DNA of 64,000 bases from assembly GCF_020532645.1 (NCBI RefSeq), contig NZ_JAJAUZ010000024.1, positions 1 to 64,000 on the forward strand, given 5' to 3'. The position numbers and the translations under genes are program-made. The notes beneath the pieces are model-generated. The model searched no databases, was not told where the DNA came from, and worked only from the letters and a program-made list of their open reading frames with translations. Of this stretch, positions 8,471 to 15,856 are shown one piece after another. Positions within the stretch are counted from its first letter, which is position 1; each line of letters begins with the position of its first letter. This DNA comes from Streptomyces bambusae (GTDB lineage Bacteria; Actinomycetota; Actinomycetes; Streptomycetales; Streptomycetaceae).

Positions 8471-9262
8471 GGGGTGGCGGAGCCGGAGGGCGGCGGCGTA
8501 CAGGAGCAGCCCGCACAACAACCCCGTACCGGCCCCGAAACACAGCGCCGGCACCATGTCGAGCACGGTCGAGACCGGCGGGTCATAGGACAGCCACAAG
8601 AGCAGCCGCTGCCCGGCCCCCACCACCACCGCCCCGCCCAACAGGCACAGCACCCCCATCCGCCCCCGCCCGCTCAGCGCCACCCCCGGCACCCCCACCG
8701 GCTCGACCTCCCGCAATGCACGCCCCACGAACCACCCCAGCACCACCAGCCCCACCACAGAAGACCCGTACTGCAGCACGGCGAACCAGGGCTGCCCACC
8801 CCACCCGGTCCGCGCCAGTGCCGGAAACGCATCGGTCCCCCACCGGTCGTGGTGCGTGAAGCTGTCCCACACCACGTGCGTGGCCGCCCCCGCCACCGCC
8901 GACACCCAGAACGCACCGGCCAGCGGCAGCACCCGCCGCCCCCGCCACACCTCGCCCCGGACCACCCCGTACACCCGCCCCCGCCACCGCCCCGGCAGCA
9001 GTGCCACCACCGGCTCCCGCACCAGCAGCCACACCCCCGCCAGCACTCCCGCCAGCAGCACGTCCACGGTCAGCACCCCGGTCACCGAGTGCGTGAACGT
9101 CCCGAACGCCATCGCACCCGGCACCGCACTCGCCGCGAAGAACGCCAGGTCCGGCGCGAAGGACCCGGCGACCAGTCCCGAGGCGACCAGCAGCCCCCGC
9201 CCCCGCCCGCTGCGCCGCAGCCCCGGCAGTACGGCCGCGGCATGGCTGAGTGTGAACGGCAT
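8468..9262 (-). CDS. DUF4184 family integral membrane protein
   Basis: 264 aa. It starts MPFTLSHAAAVLPGLRRSGR, the hallmark N-terminus of DUF4184, related to YdjM-type inner-membrane metal-dependent hydrolases. The early His (SHAA) and the later HVVWDSFTHHD segment are the likely metal-binding residues. About six hydrophobic segments follow, including GVLTVDVLLAGVLAGVWLLV and VVGLVVLGWFVGRAL. The molecular role is not established. I chose ATG 9262, preceded by AGGAAGG, over the longer open frame. Divergent from the lytic transglycosylase gene with 158 bp between starts. Confidence 0.85.
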   Translation of the reverse strand: MPFTLSHAAAVLPGLRRSGRGRGLLVASGLVAGSFAPDLAFFAASAVPGAMAFGTFTHSVTGVLTVDVLLAGVLAGVWLLVREPVVALLPGRWRGRVYGVVRGEVWRGRRVLPLAGAFWVSAVAGAATHVVWDSFTHHDRWGTDAFPALARTGWGGQPWFAVLQYGSSVVGLVVLGWFVGRALREVEPVGVPGVALSGRGRMGVLCLLGGAVVVGAGQRLLLWLSYDPPVSTVLDMVPALCFGAGTGLLCGLLLYAAALRLRHP

Positions 9263-9420
9263 GGAACCGCCTTCCTGGCTGGATCTCGGGCGTCCCAGTA
9301 TGCGCAGGCCACAGCACACGTGGGGGATTGGTGAACGCCCCCGCCAACCAGTGCCGTTTCACAGCGAACTGTCGTACTGTCACGCGGACGCAGGCCGTCG
9401 AGGGGGAGAGGGCCAGGGCC

Positions 9421-10593
9421 ATGGCAGCAGCACGTTCAGCACGCATGCGGCACCGCGGAGGCGCGGCCGCCGTCCTGTCGGCGCTCGTCGCCGGCGTCGC
9501 CGTGGCCTCGCAGGGACCGGCCGGGGAGGCGGCGGCGAGTCCCGCCGTGCAGCCGGTGGCGGCGGCCTGGCAGCCGCCCGTGGCGAGCACCGAGTACTAC
9601 ACGGCCCTGCCGCCGCTGGACTCCCCGCTGCCGCCCGGCGACCCCGCACCCCAGCCCGCGCCCACGCCGTCGGCCACGCCCGCGGCCCCGCGCCCGGCGG
9701 CACCCCCGCGTACCGCGCCGGTGCTGCGGACCCCGATGGCCGGGCCCGGCAGCCGCGGGATACCCGCCACCGTGCTCGCCGCCTACCGGCAGGCGGAAGC
9801 GACCGTCGCCGCCGGCGACCCCGGCTGCGGCCTGCGGTGGCAGCTGCTCGCCGCGATCGGCAGGGTCGAGTCCGGGCAGGCGCGCGGCGGGCTGGTCGAC
9901 GCCGCGGGCACCACCTACACGCCGATCCTGGGGCCCGTCCTCAACGGCAACGGCTTCGCGGACATCTCCGACACCGACGGCGGTGCGTACGACGGCGACA
10001 GCCGGTGGGACCGGGCCGTCGGCCCGATGCAGTTCATCCCGTCCACCTGGCGCACGTGGGGCCAGGACGCGAACGGCGACGGCGTCCGCAACCCCAACAA
10101 CATCTTCGACGCGGCCCTCGCGGCCGGCCGCTACCTCTGCGCGGGCGCCCGCGACCTGCGCACCCCGTCCGACCTCGACCGCGCGGTCCTCAGCTACAAC
10201 CACTCGACGGAGTACCTGAACACCATCCGCTCCTGGTACGCGTACTACCTCACGGGCACCCGCGAACTCCCCAACCCGAAGCCGCCGCTGAATCCCACCC
10301 CCAAGCCCAAGCCGAGCCCGACCCCCACGCCGACGCCCAAGCCGACGCCCACGCCGACGCCGACCCCGACCCCCACGCCGACGCCCACGCCCACGCCCAA
10401 GCCGACTCCGAAGCCGACCGCGACGCCCACGCCCACGCCGACGCCGACGCCCACGCCGACGCCCACGCCGACTCCGACCTCGAAGCCGACCGCGATGCCC
10501 ACGCCCACGGCCACACCCACGCCGAGCGTGACCCCCGCGCCCGAGCCCACGGCGACGTCCAAGCCGTCGGCGAATCCGAGCCCGTCGGCCTAG
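9421..10593 (+). CDS. Secreted lytic transglycosylase with Thr-Pro-rich tail
   Basis: 390 aa. A basic N-terminus and hydrophobic core (AAAVLSALVAGVAVASQG) form a signal peptide. A Pro/Ala linker leads to a soluble lytic transglycosylase domain (about residues 115-280) of the MltB-like actinobacterial type. Features are LLAAIGRVESGQ with the catalytic Glu, GPMQFIPSTW, and AVLSYNHSTEYLN near its end. It should cleave peptidoglycan glycan strands outside the membrane. From about residue 296 to 366 the chain is almost pure (Thr/Lys)-Pro dipeptides; there is no LPXTG and no binding domain after it. I chose ATG 9421; ATG 9445 is an alternative. Confidence 0.9.
   Translation: MAAARSARMRHRGGAAAVLSALVAGVAVASQGPAGEAAASPAVQPVAAAWQPPVASTEYYTALPPLDSPLPPGDPAPQPAPTPSATPAAPRPAAPPRTAPVLRTPMAGPGSRGIPATVLAAYRQAEATVAAGDPGCGLRWQLLAAIGRVESGQARGGLVDAAGTTYTPILGPVLNGNGFADISDTDGGAYDGDSRWDRAVGPMQFIPSTWRTWGQDANGDGVRNPNNIFDAALAAGRYLCAGARDLRTPSDLDRAVLSYNHSTEYLNTIRSWYAYYLTGTRELPNPKPPLNPTPKPKPSPTPTPTPKPTPTPTPTPTPTPTPTPTPKPTPKPTATPTPTPTPTPTPTPTPTPTSKPTAMPTPTATPTPSVTPAPEPTATSKPSANPSPSA
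10306..10518 (+). repeat. Coding hexamer repeat (Thr-Pro tract)
   Basis: Imperfect repeats of ACGCCS/CCGACG units encode the Thr-Pro/Lys-Pro tail of the lytic transglycosylase. The array is low complexity and prone to length change by slippage. It is not a CRISPR array: there are no spacers and the frame stays open throughout. Confidence 0.85.
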
Positions 10594-10952
10594 GGGTCTC
10601 CCCCACCTCGCCCCTTCCCGAAGCGGGGGCTCCGCCCCCACGCCCCCGGTCCTCAAACGCCGGACGGGCTGGAGTCTTCCCTGCCCGGACTTCGGCCGCC
10701 GCCCGCTGAGGGGCAAAATCCAGCCCCGCCGGCGTTTGAGGCGCGGGGTCCGGGGCGGAGCCCCGATCTTTCAGTCCGTCCGGCGTTTGAGGACCGGGGC
10801 CCGGGGCGGAGCCCCGGTTCGGGAAGGGGCGGGGAGGGGAACGGCCCCGCAGGGTCACAGCCGCCCGCACACCACCGGCCTGTTCAAATCTGCGGGCCGC
10901 GTTGCTACGGTGCCCGCCCTGACACCCCGTCACATCCCGGAGGTGCACCCCC
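10594..10952. repeat. Dispersed GC-rich intergenic repeat, copy B (359-bp gap)
   Basis: This gap between the transglycosylase gene and the next small gene is mostly repeat. CCGGTCCTCAAACGCCGGAC begins a 22-nt arm (10646-10667) whose exact reverse complement is at 10776-10797, so the element can fold into a long hairpin. The section 10710-10857 matches copy A at 8324-8470. The part after 10858 holds the promoter region of the 46-codon gene. No gene is seen in the repeat itself. Confidence 0.8.
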
Positions 10953-11093
10953 GTGCGCGCACTCCTCGCCGCAGCCACCGGCCTGGCCGCCGCCCTGCTC
11001 CTGGTGTTCCTCGCCACGGCGATCGGCCCGCCGGAACCCGGCACCTCCCCCAAGCCGCTCCTCACCACCATCCCCTCCGCCCCCGGAAAGTGA
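10953..11093 (+). CDS. 46-residue membrane peptide
   Basis: A very short gene. GTG at 10953 is preceded by GGAGG 9 nt upstream. It encodes MRALLAAATGLAAALLLVFL (with Met at the GTG start), continuing into a short polar tail ending PKPLLTTIPSAPGK. One transmembrane helix spans about residues 3-24. It stops 10 bp before the DUF3068 gene and is almost certainly co-transcribed with it. The sequence resembles the small conserved actinobacterial 'SPW_0924 family' proteins as I remember them; this match is from memory and should be checked. Function unknown. Codon use is typical Streptomyces. Confidence 0.72.
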   Translation: MRALLAAATGLAAALLLVFLATAIGPPEPGTSPKPLLTTIPSAPGK

Positions 11094-11103
11094 GGAGGCC
11101 GGC

Positions 11104-12111
11104 ATGCGCCGCAGAGCGAGCCTCGTCCTGCTCTCCCTCGCCGTGTTCTGCACCGCGCTCGCCCCACTGCTGCGCTGGTGGATGTACCCGAGCTTCGCGA
11201 AGATCCCCCCGGGCCAGTACCAGGAGGCCGTCCTGGAGGCGAAGCCCGCGACCCTGCTCGACTACGGCACCCTCACCCCCCGCAAGGTCCCCAGGATCAC
11301 CATCGTGCAGACCCTGAAGGGCAACGTCGAACGCTCGAAGGAGATCGAGGCGAGCGCCGGCCGCGACGTCGTCGTCTGGGACGCGCTCTCCTACATGGCC
11401 GGCCCCGACGGCAAGATGGTCTCCGCCATCCCCGAGCGGTACATCTTCGACGCCCACACCCAGGACCCCGTACACGCCACCGGCGAAATGGTCGACGGCG
11501 ACCCCGTCCGCCGCACCGGCATCGAGTTCAAGTGGCCGTTCTTCACCGAGCCGCGCGACTACCTCTACTTCGACGCCCAGACCCGCACCTCCGCGCCCAT
11601 CCACTACGTCGGCCCCCGCAAGTTCCGCGGCCTGGACGTCTACTACTACGAGCAGACCATCCCGTGGACCAAGGTGCCGTTCCCGAAGAAGATGCCGCTG
11701 CCCGGCTTCGACGCGTCCACCATCGAGAAGACGTTCGGCACCAGCCGCTGGTACACCACCAAGCGGATGTTCTGGGTGGAGCCCGTCACCGGCGCCCCCG
11801 TCAACGGCGAGGAGATCCACACCGAGGAGCTGCGCGGCGGCACCCTCGCCGCCAACGCGCCGGACCAGCGGCTCGTCGTGTTCGACGGGCACGTCAAGAT
11901 GCGCGAGGACTACCTCCGGCACACCGTCGACCTGGTCGCCGCGAACCGCATCAAGGTCCTCGCCCTGCACACGTACGCCCCGGTCGGCTCCGCCGTCTGC
12001 GGCGCCGTCCTGCTCGGGCTCGCCCTCTGGCTGGAGGCCCGCGGCCGGCGCCGGGACGCCGCCTGCCGGCCGGCCCGGGACCCGGCGGGCGAGCCGGTCA
12101 GCGCCCCCTGA
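11104..12111 (+). CDS. DUF3068 (PorA-like) membrane-anchored protein
   Basis: 335 aa. One N-terminal helix (LVLLSLAVFCTALAPLL) and one C-terminal helix (VGSAVCGAVLLGLALWL) bracket a large extracytoplasmic domain. That domain includes DALSYMAGPDGKMVSAIPER, then FKWPFFTEPRDYLYFDA and VYYYEQTIPWTKVP. This pattern is DUF3068, the 'porin PorA family' of actinobacterial annotation. A porin role in Streptomyces, which has no mycolate outer membrane, is unlikely; an envelope role is inferred only from topology. ATG 11104 has GAGGAGG upstream. The last 14 bp, including the stop, overlap the 3' end of hrpB on the other strand. Confidence 0.88.
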   Translation: MRRRASLVLLSLAVFCTALAPLLRWWMYPSFAKIPPGQYQEAVLEAKPATLLDYGTLTPRKVPRITIVQTLKGNVERSKEIEASAGRDVVVWDALSYMAGPDGKMVSAIPERYIFDAHTQDPVHATGEMVDGDPVRRTGIEFKWPFFTEPRDYLYFDAQTRTSAPIHYVGPRKFRGLDVYYYEQTIPWTKVPFPKKMPLPGFDASTIEKTFGTSRWYTTKRMFWVEPVTGAPVNGEEIHTEELRGGTLAANAPDQRLVVFDGHVKMREDYLRHTVDLVAANRIKVLALHTYAPVGSAVCGAVLLGLALWLEARGRRRDAACRPARDPAGEPVSAP

Positions 12112-14650
12112 GCCGCGCGTTCGTGAACCGGGTGGGCTCCGCGCCCGCGGGGTCCTCCGGCCACGGGTGCTTCGGGTAGCGGCCGCGCAGCTCGGCGCGC
12201 ACGGACCGGTAGCCGTCCGCCCAGAACGACGCCAGGTCCGCGGTCACCGCCGCGGGCCGCCCGGCCGGCGACAGCAGGTGCACCAGCACCGGTACGCCCG
12301 GGGCGCCGCCCACCCGCGGGGTCTCCCGCAGGCCGAACATCTCCTGCAGCTTCACCGCCAGCACCGGCTGCTCGGCCGAGTAGTCCAGCCGGATCCGGGA
12401 ACCGCTCGGCACCTCAAGCCGCTCCGGCGCCAGCTCGTCCAGGCGGGCCGCCTCCCCGGTGGCCCACGGCAGCAGCCGGTTCAGGGCCTGGCCGGCGTCG
12501 ATCCGGGCCAGGTCCGCCCGCCGCCGGGCCCGCGACAGCTCCGGCTCCAGCCAGTCGTCCGGCCGGGCCAGCAGGGCGGCGTCCGACACGTCGGGCCACG
12601 GGCCGCCGGCCACCCGGTGCAGGAACGCCAGCCGCTCCCGCAGCCCGGCCGCCTCGGCGGTCCAGCGCAGCAGGCCCGGACCCTCGCGCCGCAGCCCGTC
12701 CAGCAGCGCGGCCCGCACCAGGGCCGGATCGGGGTCCCGCAGCGGCCGCACCGCCAGCTCCACCGCACCCAGCCGCTCCACGCGGCGCGCCACGACCTCG
12801 CCGTCCGCCCAGCCGACCTCCTCGCCCGCGGACAGCAGGTGCCCGGCCGCCTCCCGCGCCGCCGCCTCGTCGAGTACGGCCCCCAGCCGCACCCGCGCGG
12901 ACGCCGCGTGCACGCCCCGGTCCGCCACCGCGACCGCCAGCCACGGCGCACTCCGCAGCGCGGACCCCTCCGCCACCTCGGCCCCCGTGCCGGAGGCCAT
13001 CAGATACGCACCCCCGGCCCGCGCCCGCGCCACCCGCTCGGGAAACGCCAGCGCCACGACCAGCCCGGCCGCCACGTCATCCGACAGGGTCCCGGCGGCC
13101 CCGCCGCCCGAAGCCCCGGGAACGCCGTCCGCCGCCCCGCTCAGCCGCCGCACCTCCGTCCGCCAGCGGGCCGCGTACGCGTCGCCGCCCAGGCGGGCCG
13201 TGCGCCAGGCGGCGGCGAGGTCGTCGCCGTACTCGCGCGGCGGCTCCTCGCTCAGCAGTGCGACCAGCTCGGCCGCCCGCCGGGCGCCGGTCCGCGGGGC
13301 CGCGTCGAGGAGGGCGCGGGCCAGCCGCGGGTGCAGTCCGAGCCGGGCCATGCGGGTGCCGCGGGCGGTGGCCCGGCCGGCCGCGTCCACCGCGCCGACC
13401 GCGGCCAGCACCTCGCGCGCCGCCGCCAGCGCCCCCGCCGGCGGCGCGTCCAGCAGCGCCAGCCCGGTCGCCTCCGGATCGCCCCAGCACGCGGCCTGCA
13501 GCGCGAAGGACGCCAGGTCCGCAAGCCTGATCTCCGGCGCCGGGAACGCCGGCAGCCGGTCGTGCTCCGCCTCCGCCCAGCACCGGTACACCACGCCCGG
13601 CGCCTCCCGCCCGGCCCGTCCCGCCCGCTGCCGGGCCGCCGCCCGGGAGGCCCGTACGGTCGTCAGCGAGCCCAGCCCGCGCGCGTGGTCGGTGCGCGGC
13701 TCGCGGGCCAGCCCCGCGTCCACCACGATCCGCACCCCCGGCACGGTCAGGCTGGACTCGGCGACCGCGGTCGCCAGGATCACCCGCCGCCCGGCACCGC
13801 CCGCCAGCACCGCGTCCTGGACCGCGGCCGGCGCCCGCCCGTGGACTTGGAGCACCTCGGCCGGCACTCCGGCCAGCTGCCCCGCGACCCGGGAGATCTC
13901 CCCGACGCCGGGCAGGAAGCACAGCAGGTCGCCCTCGTGTTCGGCCAGCGCCCGCCGGACCGTGCCCGCGACGTGCGCGAGCAGCGCCGGGTCCACCCGC
14001 ATCCCGTGCGGCGGCCGCACCGGCCGGGCCGGCGGCGCCCACACCACGGACACCGGGTGCGCGACCCCGGCCGCCGTCACCACGGGGGCGTCGCCCAGCA
14101 GCCGGGCCCAGCCCTCGGCGTCCGTCGTCGCCGACGCCGCCACCAGCTCCAGCTCGGGCCGCAGGGTGGCGCGCACGTCGAGCAGGAACGCGGCGACGGT
14201 GTCCGCGTCCAGATGCCGCTCGTGGCACTCGTCGAGGACCACCACGTCCACCCCGGACAGCTCCGGGTCGCGCTGCAAGCGCTGCAGCAGCACACCGGTG
14301 GTCACCACCTCCACCACCGTGTCCGGCCCGGCCACCCGCTCCCCGCGGACCGTGAAGCCCACCGCGCCGCCCGGCTTCCCGCCCAGCAGCCAGGCCATCC
14401 GCCGCGCCGCAGCCCGGGCCGCGATCCGCCGCGGCTCGGCCACCACGACCCGGCGCACCGGCCGCGGCGCCGCGGACCCGGGCGCCGGCACCAGTCCGGC
14501 CAGCACCAGCGGCACCAGCGTCGTCTTGCCGGTGCCGGGCGGCGCGCACAGCACGGCGGCGCCGTGCCCGGCCAGGGCGTCGGAGAGGGCCGGCACGGCC
14601 TCCCGGACCGGGAGGGCGGCCAGCGCGTCGGAGCGTATGGCGGCGGCCAC
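12098..14650 (-). CDS. hrpB: ATP-dependent helicase HrpB
   Basis: 850 aa DEAH-box helicase of the HrpA/HrpB class; the cellular substrate is not settled. The N-terminal RecA-like domain has Walker A APPGTGKTT (residues 36-44) and the DECH box with HERHLDAD (140-147). The second domain carries the RASRAAARQRAGRAGREAPG arginine-finger motif VI. A helicase-associated domain follows, and the C-terminal HrpB domain ends with HPWPEDPAGAEPTRFTN. I chose GTG 14650, 5 bp after the stop of the methyltransferase gene, because the upstream open frame is methyltransferase in another frame. The two genes should be translated from one mRNA. Confidence 0.93.
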   Translation of the reverse strand: MAAAIRSDALAALPVREAVPALSDALAGHGAAVLCAPPGTGKTTLVPLVLAGLVPAPGSAAPRPVRRVVVAEPRRIAARAAARRMAWLLGGKPGGAVGFTVRGERVAGPDTVVEVVTTGVLLQRLQRDPELSGVDVVVLDECHERHLDADTVAAFLLDVRATLRPELELVAASATTDAEGWARLLGDAPVVTAAGVAHPVSVVWAPPARPVRPPHGMRVDPALLAHVAGTVRRALAEHEGDLLCFLPGVGEISRVAGQLAGVPAEVLQVHGRAPAAVQDAVLAGGAGRRVILATAVAESSLTVPGVRIVVDAGLAREPRTDHARGLGSLTTVRASRAAARQRAGRAGREAPGVVYRCWAEAEHDRLPAFPAPEIRLADLASFALQAACWGDPEATGLALLDAPPAGALAAAREVLAAVGAVDAAGRATARGTRMARLGLHPRLARALLDAAPRTGARRAAELVALLSEEPPREYGDDLAAAWRTARLGGDAYAARWRTEVRRLSGAADGVPGASGGGAAGTLSDDVAAGLVVALAFPERVARARAGGAYLMASGTGAEVAEGSALRSAPWLAVAVADRGVHAASARVRLGAVLDEAAAREAAGHLLSAGEEVGWADGEVVARRVERLGAVELAVRPLRDPDPALVRAALLDGLRREGPGLLRWTAEAAGLRERLAFLHRVAGGPWPDVSDAALLARPDDWLEPELSRARRRADLARIDAGQALNRLLPWATGEAARLDELAPERLEVPSGSRIRLDYSAEQPVLAVKLQEMFGLRETPRVGGAPGVPVLVHLLSPAGRPAAVTADLASFWADGYRSVRAELRGRYPKHPWPEDPAGAEPTRFTNARLRGR

Positions 14651-14655
14651 GGCGG

Positions 14656-15528
14656 TCAGTCCCGTTCGCAGACGAAGACCGCCGTGCCCGGGATCAGGTT
14701 GCCGCGCAGCGGGGACCAGCCGCCCCACTCCTGCGCGTTCCACGCCGGCCACTCGGGCTCGACCAGGTCCAGCAGCCGGAACCCGGCCGCCACCACGTCG
14801 CGGACCCGGTCGCCGACCGTGCGGTGGTGCTCGACGTACACGGCCCGGCCGGTCTCGTCCTGCTCCACGTACGGGGTCCGGTCGAAGTAGGACGCGGACA
14901 CCGACAGGCCCTCGGGGCCCGGCTCGTCCGGGAACGCCCAGCGGATCGGGTGGGTGACCGAGAAGACCCAGCGGCCGCCGGGCCGCAGCACCCGGTGCAC
15001 CTCGCGCATCACCTTCACCGGGTCCGCCACGAACGGCACCGCGCCGTACGCCGAGCACGCCAGGTCGAAGGAGCCGTCGCGGAACGGCAGCGCCCCGGCG
15101 TCGGCCTGGACCAGCGGGAGGTCGCCCTCGCCGATCCGCAGGGCGTGCTGGAGCATCCGGTGCGACAGGTCCAGCGCGACCGGCCGGGCGCCCCGGGCGG
15201 CCAGCCAGCGGCTGCACTGCGCGGCGCCGGCGCCGATCTCCAGGACGTCCTTGCCGTGCAGGCCGTCGGCCGGGCCGAGGAGCGCCGCCTCGGCCTCGTC
15301 GAGTCCCTCCGGGCCCCAGACGAAGCGGTCGTCGCCGAGGAAGGCGCCGTGCTCGCTCTGGTACTCGTCGGCATTGCGGTCCCACCAGCCGCGGCTGGCC
15401 CGGCTGCTCTCCGCGTCCCCGGCGTCACGCCGGGTGGCCTCGGCGTCGTCGGAGTCGTCCCAGGCGCCCTCCGGGCCCCCGTGCGTCGCGTCGTACACGC
15501 CTTCGGTGGCGTCATCCTCTTGGTTCAT
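14656..15528 (-). CDS. Class I SAM-dependent methyltransferase
   Basis: 290 aa. An acidic N-terminal segment of about 55 residues precedes a Rossmann methyltransferase domain (Methyltransf_11 type). SAM-binding motif I is VLEIGAGAAQCSRWLAARG, motif II includes PVALDLSHRML, then VQADAGALPFRDGSFDLACS and VLRPGGRWVFSVTHPIRWAF. Such proteins are widely labelled small-molecule or ubiquinone/menaquinone-type methyltransferases, but the acceptor is unknown. ATG 15528 gives the N-terminus MNQEDDATEG. It is the first gene of a likely two-gene operon with hrpB and is divergent from rpsA. Confidence 0.9.
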   Translation of the reverse strand: MNQEDDATEGVYDATHGGPEGAWDDSDDAEATRRDAGDAESSRASRGWWDRNADEYQSEHGAFLGDDRFVWGPEGLDEAEAALLGPADGLHGKDVLEIGAGAAQCSRWLAARGARPVALDLSHRMLQHALRIGEGDLPLVQADAGALPFRDGSFDLACSAYGAVPFVADPVKVMREVHRVLRPGGRWVFSVTHPIRWAFPDEPGPEGLSVSASYFDRTPYVEQDETGRAVYVEHHRTVGDRVRDVVAAGFRLLDLVEPEWPAWNAQEWGGWSPLRGNLIPGTAVFVCERD

Positions 15529-15629
15529 CGGGCCCGCCGTCGTAGTCTTCGCAGCACGCAGCCGCGCCTGTCTGCACACGAGTTGTGCCGGGAGTGCGGT
15601 GTTCCGCCCGGGGTGGGCGCCTTCGCGCA
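15529..15629. other. Upstream part of the 328-bp gap between methyltransferase and rpsA
   Basis: This stretch must contain the methyltransferase promoter (minus strand). I see no gene in it and no clear promoter on the minus strand. The remainder of the gap, to 15856, is the rpsA promoter and leader described separately. Confidence 0.5.
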
Positions 15630-15658
15630 TTGACCCTGTCCGGCTGCCCCCGTATGCT
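15630..15658 (+). promoter_or_regulatory. rpsA promoter (HrdB/sigma-70 type)
   Basis: TTGACC (15630-15635), a 17-nt spacer, then TATGCT (15653-15658). This is close to consensus for the Streptomyces housekeeping sigma factor and the best promoter in the window. Transcription would start near 15665, leaving a leader of about 190 nt before rpsA. Confidence 0.75.
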
Positions 15659-15659
15659 A

Positions 15660-15856
15660 CAAGTTGCGCTGCGAGCCTGTGCTCCTCGGACCTAGCAGGC
15701 TGCGCTCGCATCTGTTGCAACCTCTCGGTTTTCGAGGCTTCCGTGCCGCCCCGGCGGCGCCGGCCTCTTTGGCTGTCCGGCTCAGGCAGACGCGATAAAG
15801 GCTCCCGGCGTAGCAGTACCTACGACTTTCTGTCCGTAACCGGAGCCCTTTCCCAC
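15660..15856 (+). promoter_or_regulatory. Structured 5' leader of rpsA
   Basis: The predicted leader contains two folded regions. In the first, GTTGC (15663-15667) pairs with GCAAC (15717-15721) around AGCCTG (15674-15679) with CAGGCT (15696-15701). In the second, GGCTCC-CGG (from 15800) pairs with CCGGAGCC (15840-15847), enclosing CGTAG/CTACG (15809-15813 with 15820-15824). The only Shine-Dalgarno-like GGAG (15842-15845) lies inside that last stem, so folding could mask it. Autoregulation by S1 through its own leader is known in Escherichia coli; its application here is inference. Confidence 0.5.

Noticed and set aside
8474..9334. 286-codon plus-strand frame opposite the DUF4184 gene
   Set aside because: Pro/His/Arg/Gln-rich shadow; the minus-strand protein has clear membrane helices and family N-terminus.
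10306..10518. CRISPR-like repeat array
   Set aside because: The repeats are contiguous hexamers in an open reading frame encoding Thr-Pro; there are no unique spacers.
12167..14890. Two long plus-strand frames (907 and 832 codons) opposite hrpB and the methyltransferase
   Set aside because: Arg/Pro/Gly/Ser-rich low-complexity translations; the minus-strand genes carry the real motifs.
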